DNA of 64,000 nt, taken from the NCBI GenBank assembly GCA_026315105.1, contig CM048746.1, positions 562,477,940 to 562,541,939 of the forward strand. The letters are read 5' to 3'. The translations under genes and the position numbers were made by a program. The DNA comes from Locusta migratoria (Eukaryota > Arthropoda > Insecta > Orthoptera > Acrididae). The notes below the pieces were generated by a model. The model saw only the letters and a program-made list of their open reading frames with translations, had not been told where the DNA came from and did not search any database. The first letter of the stretch is position 1, and every line of letters begins with the position of its first letter. Shown here in pieces: positions 11,039 through 20,539 of the stretch.

Positions 11039-11290
11039 CCCACCGAGCGAGGTGGCGCAGTGGTAACACACTGGACTCACATTCGGAAGGACGGTGGTTA
11101 AAATCCACCTCCGGCCATTCAGATTTAGGTTTTCCGTTATTTCGCTAAATCAATCCAGGCAAATGCCGAGATGGTTTCTTTCAAAGTGCACGGCACATTT
11201 CCTTCCCCATCATTACCCAAACAACCCAAGCGTAAGCTCCGCCTCTAATGACCACGCTGTCGACGGGGAGTTAAACACTAATCTTCCTTC
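11039..11290 (+). mobile_element. SINE-3 copy with 12-bp TSD
   Basis: Head with A box GTGGCGCAGTGG and a B-box-like GGTTAAAATCC (consensus GGTTCAAATCC in other copies), body with CAGATTTAGGTTTTCC and CCAGGCAAATGCC, and 3' end TAATCTTCCTTC. Flanked by CTTACAAAACAC at 11027-11038 and 11291-11302. The flanks joined without the SINE read like another scrap of LINE C-terminal coding sequence (LVRSNLEY-like). Confidence 0.93.
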
Positions 11291-11346
11291 CTTACAAAAC
11301 ACTCGTTCGATCAAATCTTGAGTATCGCGTGCTTATGGAATATCGC

Positions 11347-12340
11347 CCCAATTGTGCGACTGGATTCACGATTTCGTATCAGAAAGGACACAGTTCGTAG
11401 TAATTGAAGGTAAGTCATCAAGTACAGCAAAAGTGATATCTGGCGTTCTCCAGGGAAGCGTTATGGGTCCCCAACTCTTCCTTGTGTTTATAAACGATTT
11501 ACGAGACAGTCTGAATAGCTCCCTTAGACTTTTCGCGGATGACGCTGTCGTTTATCCGTTAGTGAAGTCAATAGACGATCAAAAGCAAGTGCAAAGCGAT
11601 TTAGACAAAATTACTACATGGTGCAAAAATTGGCAATTCAAACTTAATAATGAAATGTGTGCAGTAATACACATGACCAGTAAAAGAAATCCGCTGAACT
11701 TCAATTACACGATAAATCAGTCAAAACTTAAGGTCGTAAATTCTACCAAATACCTAGGAGTTACAATTACGAACAACTTAAACTGGAGAGAACACACAGA
11801 AAATATTGTGGGGAAGGCGAACCAAAGATTACGTTTCATTGGCAGAACACTTCGAAGATGCAACAGCTCCACCAAAGAGACTGCCTACATCACACTTGTG
11901 CGTCCTCTCCTGGAGTACTGTTGCCCAGTGTGGGACCCTCACCAGGTGGGACTGACGGAAGACATTGAGAAGGTTCAGAGAAGGGCAGCTCGTTTTGTTC
12001 TATCACGTTACTGGTGGGAAAGCGTCACGGAAATGTTCCACGACTTGGGGTGGAAATCATTAAAAGAAAGACGTTATTCATTGCGTCGTGATCTGTTTGC
12101 GAAGTTTCAATCACCGACTTTTACTTCTGAATGTGAAAATATTTTGCTAGCACCCACCTACATAGGGAGACATGACCATCCCAATAAAATACGATAAATC
12201 AGATCGAAAACGGAGCGATTTAGGTGTTCTTTCTTCCCGCGCGCTATTAGAGAATGGAACGGTAGAGAAAAGTTATGAAAGTGGTTAATGAACCCTCTGC
12301 CAGGCGCTTAAATGTGATTTGCAGAGTATCTATGTAGATG
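11347..12340 (+). mobile_element. CR1-like LINE, 5'-truncated, with RT and 3' end
   Basis: Runs from inside the RT palm domain to the 3' terminus. The 3' UTR contains ACCCTCTGCCAGGCGC and TGTGATTTGCAGAGTATC, ending in a short (ATGTAG)-type tail at about 12320-12340. The same 3' UTR recurs at 35028 (minus) and 49620-49665 (plus), defining one family. The 5' part (endonuclease and early RT) is absent. Confidence 0.88.
11352..12197 (+). CDS. Reverse transcriptase fragment of CR1-like LINE
   Basis: Open for 281 codons, the longest clean frame in the window. Visible in order: a palm motif VLQGSVMGPQLFLVFINDL (residues about 32-50), the catalytic box LFADDAVVY (about 60-68), a KYLGVTITNNLNW block (about 133-145), then KANQRLRFIGRTLRR, LVRPLLEYCCPVWDPH and VQRRAARFVLSRY in the thumb/C-terminal region. 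The two catalytic Asp residues (ADD) are intact. It lacks an own start context because the element is truncated; the Met at 11352 is simply the first in frame. The preserved frame suggests a fairly young insertion, but truncation means it cannot act alone. Confidence 0.85.
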   Translation: MCDWIHDFVSERTQFVVIEGKSSSTAKVISGVLQGSVMGPQLFLVFINDLRDSLNSSLRLFADDAVVYPLVKSIDDQKQVQSDLDKITTWCKNWQFKLNNEMCAVIHMTSKRNPLNFNYTINQSKLKVVNSTKYLGVTITNNLNWREHTENIVGKANQRLRFIGRTLRRCNSSTKETAYITLVRPLLEYCCPVWDPHQVGLTEDIEKVQRRAARFVLSRYWWESVTEMFHDLGWKSLKERRYSLRRDLFAKFQSPTFTSECENILLAPTYIGRHDHPNKIR

Positions 12341-12830
12341 TAGTGTGGGATCAGTGCTAGGTAGGGTTGATAGGAAGATAGAGAAGGCCCAATGGGTGCA
12401 GCACGCTTCGTTGCAGGCTCAGAAGCGTCACATAGGTGATCGGGAAACTCCAGTGGCACCCGCAGAAAGAGAGACGTCCTCTACCGCAGTACGGCCTTTT
12501 GTCAAAAGTTCCGACAGCATACGTTTCTAGAAAAGTCGGCCAAAATATTGCTTTCTCCTTCGTATATTTCGAAAAAAGACTATGCGAATAAAATTAGAGA
12601 GATTATAGTCCACACAGAGGCATATGTGCAGTCGTTTTCTCCGCGAACTATACGCGACTGGAATAGGAAAAGGAAGAAGTGGCAGCACAAAGACTTGCAC
12701 TAGGCAAGCCGAACACGATCCCAGCTGGGGGTTCAACAGCAAAAAATGCCATACGATTCGATGAATTACCCTCTGCCACACACAGTGTAGTGGCTTGCGG
12801 AGGATGGACGAAGACGTAGATGGGGATCGA
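12341..12830 (+). mobile_element. Second CR1-like LINE 3' end, with SINE-5 fragment inside
   Basis: After the first LINE tail, another C-terminal RT piece begins in a different subfamily (WDQCQVGL, VQHA/RAARFVAG, LLSKV), followed by the 3' UTR with CCACACACAGTG and GGCTTGCGGAGGATGG. The same 3' UTR recurs at 51445 and 62645 (both minus). A minus-strand SINE-5 fragment interrupts it at about 12666-12755. Frames are broken throughout. Confidence 0.75.
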
Positions 12831-13156
12831 GATCTTGTTACATCTCTGTGATTTACAGTGCGCTGGTAATGGCAGAGAGGAGTAAGCGCTGACTTCGTTC
12901 ATTTTAAAAATAGCTTGCATTCGGAAGGCAGCGCGCACTCCAGAATAGCCCGAGTCAGGTCGGTAGCTGTGTCTCTGCCACGATGCAGCCGTCAGCGCCA
13001 CATGGCCGCTCGGACCTAATACGAACAGCTGCAGCAATCGGGGAATATAAACACTGCCGAATGTTTGCCAAGTCAGCTTCAGCGCACGTCTGGAGCCTCG
13101 TTATCATGTACATGCCTTGGTGCTAAGACCTGGAAATAACGGTAATTCCACAGACA
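12831..13156. other. Unassigned sequence
   Basis: GC-richer than its surroundings, no motif recognised. It ends at the left terminus of the fold-back element. Confidence 0.45.
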
Positions 13157-13572
13157 AAAGCCGGGTTCAGACAAGCAACTAATGACGTGCAAGAGCTAGT
13201 TGCATAGTGAAGTTGTTGTTTAGTAGCTTGTGTGGACGTCCAGTTTTTAGTAGCGCCTCTTAAGAGACGCTACTTTTTCCACGCAACAAAAAGTTCAACT
13301 TGGTTGTACTTTGTTTCGCCACTTTCTTCCCCCCATCACCAAATATCGACATTCGACAGTCACCCCTCGGGTTATTTCTAACCATGTTACTTCGTATCAG
13401 TGTGTTTGAATTCGTGGTTTAAGTTTTGGCGTCTTTGTTTCTGGCTAAAATGTCAAATAAATGAAGAAAACACTTCCTGTGTTGTGGAGCAAAGTGTAAC
13501 GGTCATTTCCGCCGTGCAAATCGTGATCAGCTGAGACTGCGGACGCCATATTGCAAAATGCGCAACAAACAA

Positions 13573-13717
13573 GGGAACACTAAATACGATAAAAAAACGA
13601 ATTTTGATGGGTCGCAGGTACGTCGTGTGGGAACTCCTCCAGACTACCAAGCTAAAAGGATTTGTTCCAATGCGTCTTGGTTTCCGCGAAAATCGAGATC
13701 AAAGCCCAGCGCGTAAC
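13573..13717 (+). repeat. Left inner inverted arm of the fold-back element
   Basis: Pairs with 15931-16062. The best conserved stretch includes AGCTAAAAGGATTTGTTCCA and a CAAAG-CCAGCGCG block. Just inside it is a B-box-like GAGTTCTAATCC and then a 46-nt T run, as if a tRNA-like retroposon sits at the end of the arm. Confidence 0.8.
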
Positions 13718-13730
13718 AGTCCGAGTTCTA

Positions 13731-13734
<4 letters not shown>

Positions 13735-13780
<46 letters not shown>
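13735..13780. repeat. Poly-T tract (46 T)
   Basis: Pure T run directly inside the left arm. The right arm has a shorter A-rich counterpart at about 15805-15820. Confidence 0.9.
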
Positions 13781-13877
13781 CACATGTCCGACGATTGACT
13801 CTCCATAATCAAATTCTTTCATAGCCATCTTGTGTTAATGCTTGAGTAATTGCTCATGATAATAACTTATGTTAATT

Positions 13878-14075
13878 CAAATGTTCAAATGTTTGTAGAG
13901 CTTAAGGGACTTAACTACGGGGTCATCAGTCCGTAAACTTACAAACTACTTATGAACTAGCTACTACGAAGGACGGCACAAATATCCATGCCCGAGGCGG
14001 GATTCGAACCCCCCACCGTAGTGGCCGTGTAGACCGTGACTGGCGCGCCGCAGTCCCTTTGGCCACCGCGGCCGG
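13878..14075 (-). mobile_element. SINE-1 copy inside the fold-back element
   Basis: Full-length minus-strand SINE-1 flanked by 12-bp duplications CTTATGTTAATT / CTTATGTTTATT at 13866-13877 and 14076-14087 (one mismatch). It therefore postdates the fold-back element. Confidence 0.92.
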
Positions 14076-14395
14076 CTTATGTTTATTGCTCAATATGTTA
14101 TGTATTGAGCGACGGTGATTTTATTTAATTCGTTATTTCGAAGACTATTTTTACGGCGATTGAAAAATGTTTCTAAATCAGTAAACCGTCTGTAGTTATC
14201 ACATATGACATTTATGCAGCATTTGCTAGCTGCGTTTACAGTCCCCGGCCCCACTGTTGTTATACCGTCGAATGCAGTTTGTGCCCACTTGACGCGTCCC
14301 AGCGGATTATTATGCTGCGGCCAGTTGTGTTTTGTTGTTTGTTGTATGATTGTACAAGAACTTCATGTAACTGTAATTACCTGCTATAACTTTAA

Positions 14396-14615
14396 CCCGC
14401 GAGGAGTCGCGCGTGAGCATTTTGCTCACCCGCGAGTTTAAAACAATCGGCATTTAACCAATTTTAAATAGTCAAATATGTGTGTTTTCTTATAAAATCA
14501 ACTAGAAATACTTATTTAAACATATTAAGTACATTACAAAATGTTCTTTGACCGTCAGAAAAATGCTATACACGTGAACGATCGAGTAACTTTTAAAGGC
14601 GCGAGTTCTCGCGGG
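14396..14615. mobile_element. piggyBac-like MITE (220 bp, TTAA target)
   Basis: Flanked by TTAA at 14392-14395 and 14616-14619. Termini begin with CCC, as in piggyBac-type elements: left CCCGCGAGGAGTCGCGC, right (inverted) CCCGCGAGAACTCGCGC, 15 of 17 matching. A subterminal hairpin GTGAGCATTTTGCTCAC follows the left end. It has no coding capacity and would depend on a transposase elsewhere. Confidence 0.85.
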
Positions 14616-14619
14616 TTAA

Positions 14620-15790
14620 TTTTGCAATAAGGACTATAATTATACACAATATATTAGAAAACTTAATTTTAACGGCTAATTTGCACTGTTTTAACATGTT
14701 GTACATCACGGAAAAACAGTCGGACGTTTTATTAGTGTTTTAAGTGACATAAAACATTAGCTCTATAATACGAACGCTTTTCCAAAACTTAGCAATATGG
14801 TGGAGGAAGGCTTCACTTTTTCCGCGTAAGGGCGTCTCCCTGTATTCAAACCTCATTGTGATGCACATTCTTCAGTTGTTTTCTGCAACAAGCGCACGAA
14901 TAAAGAAAAATAAGTGCATATCGCAGTTTGAAAAGTAAAATTATGAAGAAAGATGCCAAAGCGTAAGAAAGAAATTTCACGTTCTCGATCCGTTTCTAGA
15001 AGACAGAAAACGGCGCTGGAAAGTGAATCTACACACGATAGAAACTTGAAATTTGTAGACGTTGTTTATCTTACACTGTAGACATTAGCGATTTTTCGAT
15101 ATTCCCATTCCTGAGGAGGTGAAATGGGGGATGAACGGTTTTTTGAAAATGCTTTGCTATTAAGGCAATTTTGAAGCAAGAAATACAAATCTTCGGATTT
15201 AGATGTTTGTTTGTTTTGTGTCCCGACTTCATCGCCGCATTTGTGTCCCAGCCTCGTCGTAGGTGTCGGTGGCCGAGTGGAATGTGACCGACACAGGAAC
15301 AAAAATAGCACGCTGGTGCAGGTACGGAGGGGAGCAGCCAGAAACTATAAACACTAGAGTAAATTAGAAAGAGATAGATATTGCACAGAATGTAACAATA
15401 CTTAACTTTAACATAGTACTGCAGAATGTTAATACATAGTTGTTAGAGGCCTGCCTAGTGCCTGTACGATAGCAAAGTCTTCACTGGTGCCTATCTGATT
15501 ACGAAGGTCCTAACTGGTTGCTATCTCAGTCCGAAGTGACCGATCTCTTTCCGTGGTGGCCACGAGCGGGGTTGCAGCAGAGGGCGCTCGTGGCTGTCGT
15601 CGTAAGATCGCCGCGCCGTGCGTGCCTGGCGGCGCGCGGCGAAAGTAGGTGGCGCGCACTTTGTACTTGTGCGACACCACAGTTTGGAATATTAGAAACA
15701 ATTGTTTCGATATTTTTGGAAATTCGCCCATTAAGCGGACGAAATAAGGGAAAATCTTTTAAGGGTGCTACTAAGACTGTTTTTTTATAT
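14620..15790. other. Interior of the fold-back element, no gene seen
   Basis: No transposase motif recognised on either strand. A GC-rich stretch at 15540-15680 and the purine-rich 14930-15010 stand out in composition only. Overlapping opposite-strand frames at 15510-15873 look like chance frames in GC-rich DNA. Confidence 0.45.
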
Positions 15791-15930
15791 AAATAAATAA
15801 ATAAATAAGAAAAAAAAAATCCGAGCAAGATTTTATCTCGGATCGTCTGTGTGACAGTCGAGCGCCTTGCCAACTACACCAAGTTGACTCAGGTACAGAC
15901 GGTGAGTTAGTACAAGTATAGCTCGTATAG

Positions 15931-16062
15931 CTGTTTCGCGCTGGACTTTGATGTCGATTTTCGTGGGATCAAAGGCGCATTGGAACAAATCCTTTTAGCT
16001 CGGTGGTCTGGAGGAGATCCCGCATAATATACTCACGACCCTTCAAAATTCTCTTGTTCCCC
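15931..16062 (-). repeat. Right inner inverted arm of the fold-back element
   Basis: Inverted copy of 13573-13717. A tRNA-like remnant (15835-15895, minus strand, GGTGTAGTTGGCAAGGC-type A region) lies immediately inside, the counterpart of the B-box-like remnant in the left arm. Confidence 0.8.
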
Positions 16063-16164
16063 TTTTAAGTAGTATTTGTGAAGTTCTCTGTGAAAGACAG
16101 CTCACAGGCAACTACAGAAAGACACGCGTTGTTGTCTCGTAGTTGCTTGTGTGAACCCGGCTTT

Positions 16165-16450
16165 AAATACGCATCACGACACTCACTGCTGTAAAAGTTG
16201 TTGCCACCTGACAGTTCCAACGACACCAGCGCTTCTAGTGGCGAGTAAGACGCCGTAGATAATGTTTGTTTATAATAATTTTTCTACGTAATTAACCAAA
16301 TAGTTCCAGTAATTTTTGCGTTTCAAGCATTAGTGAATTATAAGACACAAATAATCATGAAATAAATGTAAAAGCAGTTAATCATGAAATAAATGTAAAA
16401 ACAGTCGAATTTTACTGAATCAGTGATATAAACGACAACTTATTCATGAG
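16165..16450 (-). repeat. Repeat family R copy
   Basis: The reverse complement aligns with 27960-28245 over its whole length, including GCGCT-GTGTCGTTG-AACTGTCAG and AACTATTTGGTTAATTAC. A 24-bp unit is tandemly duplicated here (about 16357-16405: AATCATGAAATAAATGTAAA twice). It starts exactly where the fold-back element ends. No coding capacity; class unknown. Confidence 0.75.
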
Positions 16451-16545
16451 TAAGTACTTCCGAATGTGTGCATATTTGGAGCTTATTCAGCTCAAAGTAA
16501 TAGAATACAAACATATGAGAACGTAAATTCATATCACGGTTTATC

Positions 16546-17808
16546 GCAGGGTGCGGTCATGGTCTTTTGCTGTTCTCGATATATATTAATGATTTGCCAT
16601 TCTATATTTATGACGATGCAAAGCTAGTTCTTTTTGCTGGTGATACAGGTATAGTAATCACACCCAACAAACAAGAATTAACTAATGAAATTCTAAATAA
16701 TATCTTTCAGAAAATTTTTAAGTGGTCATCTGCAAATTGATTGATAAAACACAATATAGACAGTTACATACGTAAATGGCATGGCATCATTAATAAATAT
16801 AGTCTGTGAACAGAAGTCTGTAGCTAAGTTAGGATATTCATAGTTTTTAGGTATGTGCATTGATGAGAAGTTGAACTGTAAGCAATATATTGAAGATGAT
16901 GATGTGGCATTTTTGGCCGTTAGACCCCCAGTTGGGTTCGTGTTCAGCCTGCGTGACAAGTCTTTTAGCTGACGTCACTTCGGTGACTTGCGTGTCAATG
17001 ATGATGAATGATGATGACGAAGACAAAACACAACACTCCAGTCCCCGACCGGAGAAAGATCTCCGACCCGACCGAGAATCTAACCCGAGTCCCCTGCATG
17101 GACATTGATGATCTACTGAAAAGTTTGAGTTCTACAACTTGTGCTATTAAGGCTATTTTAAATATTGCTAACAAACATCTCAGTAAATTAGCTTACTATA
17201 TCTATTTTCATTCACTGCTTTCATGTGGCATTATGTTTTGGGGTTATTCATCATAGAGCAGAAAAATATTCATTGCACAGAAAGGCGTAGTTAGAATAAT
17301 TTCTGGGTCCAACCAAGATCATCCTACAGACACTTATTTAAGGATCCAGAGATCTTCACAGAAGCTTAGGAATATACATGTGCACTTATGAATTTTGTTA
17401 TTAATAATCCAACTCAGTTCAGAAGCAATAGCACTGTGCATAGCTACATCACCAGGAGAAAGGATGAGCTGCACTATTCGCGGTTAAATCTGACTTTGGC
17501 ACACAAGGGGCAAATTATGCTGCCACAAAAGTCTTTGGTTACTTACCAAATAACATCAAATGTCTGACAGATAGTCAACCATCATTTAAAAACAAATTGA
17601 AAGAATTTCTAAATGACAATTCCTTCAACTCAGTTAGATGAATTTTAAATAGAAATTGGTAATTTTACAGAAAATATAAACAAAATAAAATAATAAAGTT
17701 ATAGATCATGTAACGTTATCTTTTATTAAAGTGACACGTTTCACATAATTAAGAAATCTCGCATTTATAATCTGTGTAACAAGTATTAATCTAATCTAAT
17801 CTAATCTA
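16546..17808 (+). mobile_element. Jockey-like LINE, decayed, split by a SINE
   Basis: RT motifs in shifting frames: QGAVMV (QGSVLGP position), YINDLPFYIYDD, LVLFADDTGIV-type box, then FLGMCIDEKLNCKQYIE. After the SINE-5 come LLKSLSSTTCAIKAI, SCGIMFWGYSS and KIFIAQKGVVRII. The 3' end is ACAAGTATTAATC followed by (TAATC)n at 17785-17808, and the same end recurs at 55197-55275. Several stops break the frame. Confidence 0.8.
16897..17104 (+). mobile_element. SINE-5 copy inside the Jockey-like LINE
   Basis: Begins GATGATGTGGCATTTTTGGC and ends near CCGAGTCCCCTGCATGG. The tRNA-related part lies at its 3' side with a diverged B box (GAATCTAACCCGAG). LINE coding sequence resumes on both sides between the YIED and DDLLKS codons, with short GATGAT direct repeats at the junctions. 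Fragments in reverse orientation are at 12666-12755 and 19775-19915. Confidence 0.75.
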
Positions 17809-17916
17809 CTTTCTTTGATGTGTAACAAATCAATACGAGTCTAATGATTCCAACATTTTTACTCTTCACTGCATTTTCTCATCAACGCATATATTTTCAA
17901 GCGTAATTACTTTTGC
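17809..17916. other. Unassigned short stretch
   Basis: Between the LINE tail and the open frame on the minus strand; nothing recognised. Confidence 0.4.
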
Positions 17917-18174
17917 TTATGAAACTAATGTATCGAAGATTCTTCTCGTTTGTGGTTCAGCTGCAACAACAATGGTGAAATTGGTCTCTGCTTTCTTGGA
18001 AAACTGTTTTATTACTTTTGACACTTTATTGCCACGTCTAAGAGGTTTTTGCTTCAGCTCCAGCTGTGGTGGCTGATCAGGTGCATTAAAGAAAGTAGGT
18101 GTTGCATTCCATATATATGTATTAGTTTCCACTCTCACTGATTCGACTGGAGTTGTACCGAAGAAACCGTAACA
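17917..18174 (-). pseudogene. Unidentified coding-like fragment
   Basis: The minus strand is open from the edge of the neighbouring SINE (18174) to a stop at 17917, about 85 codons. It reads through YGFFGTTPVE, NTYIWNATPTFF, a Pro/Gln-rich linker and a Lys/Arg-rich KPLRRGNKVSKVIKQFSKK, ending RRIFDTLVS. I do not recognise the family. It could be the C-terminal end of a transposon protein cut off by the SINE, a host exon, or chance. Confidence 0.3.
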
Positions 18175-18364
18175 GCCGGCCGCGGTGGCCGAGGGGACTA
18201 AAGCGCTCAGGTCACGGTCTGCACGGCCACTACGGTCGGGGGTTCGAATCCCCCCTCGGGCATGGATGTTTGTGCCGTCCTTAGTGTTAGCTAGTTCATA
18301 AGTTTAGGGACTGATGACCCCGTAGTTAAGTCCCATGAGCTATACAAACATTTGAACATTTTTT
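18175..18364 (+). mobile_element. SINE-1 copy
   Basis: Complete head (A box GTGGCCGAGGGG, B box GGGTTCGAATCC) and body, ending CATTTGAACATTTTTT. A short internal deletion removes part of the GTAGTTTGTAAG segment. No clean TSD is visible. Confidence 0.9.
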
Positions 18365-18497
18365 GATTAACGTTAACTTCCGTTAAATTGTCCGCAGAGT
18401 AACGCTTTAACTTTTAACGAAGTCAACTTTTTTAGTAACGGATTAATGATTAAGGAAGTTAACTTTTTGATTGACGGTGCCCAGCTCTGTGTAATTC
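18365..18497 (-). mobile_element. hAT-like terminal region
   Basis: The reverse complement starts with CAGAGCTGGGCACCGTCAAT and continues through repeated GTTAAC/TTAAC motifs, typical of a subterminal region of hAT MITEs. The other end is not found; the SINE and the coding-like fragment lie on that side. Confidence 0.45.
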
Positions 18498-18974
18498 TTC
18501 TTTAGTTGGTGCGTGAAAAGGTCGGATCCTGTGGAGTGCGGAGTGAAAGTAAACTTCATGGAGGTATTTAATTAACATTTAACATAGTGGCGCCTGAACC
18601 GGTCTATACTACAGTATTTACGTTCTATGTTGTTAATAGATTGGTCGCCATGACTAAGAGAGTGAATTTTCTTGGTTTTTCTTCCAGTGATGTCAACACA
18701 CGGTTGTGCGCATCTCGTAGCGTTTATATGCTTATGGTAAAAAACGACTCACGTAAATAACATGGATTCGTTAATGTCCATTATACAGATGATCTTCAAA
18801 CTGAGGACATAATTATAGTGCGAAATACGAACCTAAATAAGGCTGTTGCAATAAAACTCAATAGAGGAGAGTGACATTTTGAAGATTTGTTAAGGGTTTG
18901 TAATTTTATTGCATAATGCATCTTAAAATAAATACGATTATTATCGTCATATATTCAAGACACTCATTATTGTC
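18498..18974. other. Unassigned sequence
   Basis: No gene recognised. TGGCGCCTGAAC at about 18591 resembles a tRNA-Lys primer-binding site but no LTR is present. Confidence 0.45.
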
Positions 18975-18988
18975 CTCTTCTGTTTCTG

Positions 18989-19430
18989 GAAGGAAGGAAG
19001 CTTAGGGTTTACCGTCCCGTCGACAGCTTGGTGCCGGCTGCGGTGGCCGAGGGGACTGAGGCGCTCCAGTCACGGTCTGCACGGCCACTACGGTCGGGGG
19101 TTCGAATCCCCCCTCGGGCATGGATATTTGTGCCGTCCTTAGTAGTAGTTAGTTGATAAGTAGTTTGTAAGTTTAGGGACTGATGACCCCGTAGTTAAGT
19201 CCCATAAGCTCTACAAACATTTGAACAACTGAGAGCTTGGTCGTTAGAGACGGAGCTAACGCTCGGAATTTTGGATAAGGATGGAGAAGGAAATCGACCG
19301 TGCCCTTTTGAAAGGAACCACTCCGGCATTTTCCTGGAGTGATTTAGGTAAATCACGGAAAACCTAAATCTGGATAGCCGGAGGTGGATTTGAACCACCA
19401 GTGCGTTACCACTGCGCCACCTCGCGCGGT
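18989..19430 (-). mobile_element. SINE-3 copy interrupted by SINE-1
   Basis: Minus-strand SINE-3 with perfect 14-bp duplications CTCTTCTGTTTCTG at 18975-18988 and 19431-19444. The head (19375-19430) retains A and B boxes. A SINE-1 at 19033-19233 splits its 3' part. Confidence 0.93.
19033..19233 (+). mobile_element. SINE-1 nested in SINE-3
   Basis: Full-length plus-strand SINE-1. The direct repeat AGCTTGGT at 19025-19032 and 19234-19241 lies in SINE-3 sequence (CGACAGCTTGGT / GAGAGCTTGGTC), so SINE-1 arrived second. Confidence 0.92.
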
Positions 19431-19444
19431 CTCTTCTGTTTCTG

Positions 19445-19774
19445 AATCATTGTTGTACTTACAAATGATTTCACTTGTACATCTTAATGTACACTGGTCA
19501 AAACAGTAACCCCCTTATTATTTTTTCGTTTAATGCTAATTTCCTGAGTTATTTGCCTCGATCATTATCAAAGGACCACTGTGAATGTTACACTGTGAAG
19601 TTAGCAACATGATACTTTTGCATATTAACAGCTCGTGCACGCAACATGTATGGTCTGCATAGCAATTGTTCTGTGTCTTCGTCTATTTTCAAAGAGCAGT
19701 AACTGTACTTACTGTAAAAAGAAAAAACTCCCCGGACAGGGAAAGAATTCTAGTTTCACGAGCCGGGCAAATTC
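19445..19774. other. Unassigned sequence
   Basis: No gene or repeat recognised. Confidence 0.45.
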
Positions 19775-19915
19775 TCATTCATCATCATTGGCACGTAAGT
19801 CGCTCACGCGACGTCAAATAAAAAGACTGACACTAAGGCGGCCGAACAATCCCGCAAGGGATCTCCCGGCCAAGAAAGCCATACGCTCATTCCATTTTTT
19901 TACTGAGTGAGGGAG
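19775..19915 (-). mobile_element. SINE-5 related fragment
   Basis: The reverse complement gives AGCGTATGGC (GATCGTATGGC in the family as I recall it), GGCCGGGAGATCCC and TGACGTCGCGTGAGC, then an ATGATGATGA end. It corresponds to the 5' half of SINE-5. No TSD visible. Confidence 0.6.
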
Positions 19916-20539
19916 GAAACGCCCTCGTTAACTCTAACACTACATAAAATTTAATTTGGGCGTCCGTACATAAACTTGAATAGCGGGCTCCCAGGTATAG
20001 GTCCATGTCCATACCTGTGCGCCACTACGGTCGGTTTTAGAATTTCTTTTTCTTGACTGGAGCGGGTAGAAAAAGTTCAGTGGACGTCAGTCGTTCCGCT
20101 TGATCAGCTTTCAGGTACGCAGCACTATCTCGGCCACTCTTTGCCGCCGTGTTCTTCCTGGTCAGATTATGCGTCAGACCAATACTCTGTGTATCGCAGT
20201 AGACTGATCGCTATAGGTTTCATTTTGTAACATGTACTACTGTTTCATTCGGGTGGAGCGTGAGAAGAGCGACTCTGTACAGGACTATGTGCAGACTGTT
20301 ATCAGTGCCATTTCATTCTGCCTGTCGCTTCTGACAGAATACGCGAGGATATGAGAAATATTCCCAGCTTCAACTCTGTACGCGACTTCTGATGAAATAT
20401 TCTACAGTAGACGGTGCAGTTTGCCATGACCATTAGCCCAGCCCACTTTGTATAAGTGCGCTCGGTGTTTTTTGTTTGTACGACACGACTAACAACCCCT
20501 CCTCCCAAGCAATTCGGATAGTTGCTCATGTATTCAAGT
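19916..20539. other. Unassigned sequence
   Basis: No recognisable gene or repeat. A GGTATAGGTCCAT-like inverted motif at about 19995-20015 is minor. Confidence 0.45.

Larger units (their letters stand above)
13157..16164. mobile_element. Fold-back DNA element with long inverted arms
   Basis: The outer ends are inverted copies of one another: 13157-13182 and 16139-16164 share AAAGCCGGGTTCA then ACAAGCAACTA. Further in, 13573-13717 and 15931-16062 are inverted copies over about 140 bp. Left and right distances between these blocks differ (390 versus 78 bp), so one arm gained or lost sequence. The interior carries a SINE-1 and a TTAA-flanked MITE. No transposase motif is visible. The ends suggest a PIF/Harbinger- or hAT-like origin but no TSD could be fixed. 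Confidence 0.7.

Noticed and set aside
15510..15873. Three overlapping open frames on both strands (up to 115 codons)
   Set aside because: They overlap each other in a GC-rich patch of the fold-back element and include poly-T and tRNA-like sequence; chance frames.
18585..18610. TGGCGCCTGAAC, similar to a retroviral tRNA-Lys primer-binding site
   Set aside because: No LTR-like direct repeat, polypurine tract, gag or pol sequence is found nearby; a 12-base match is expected by chance at this scale.
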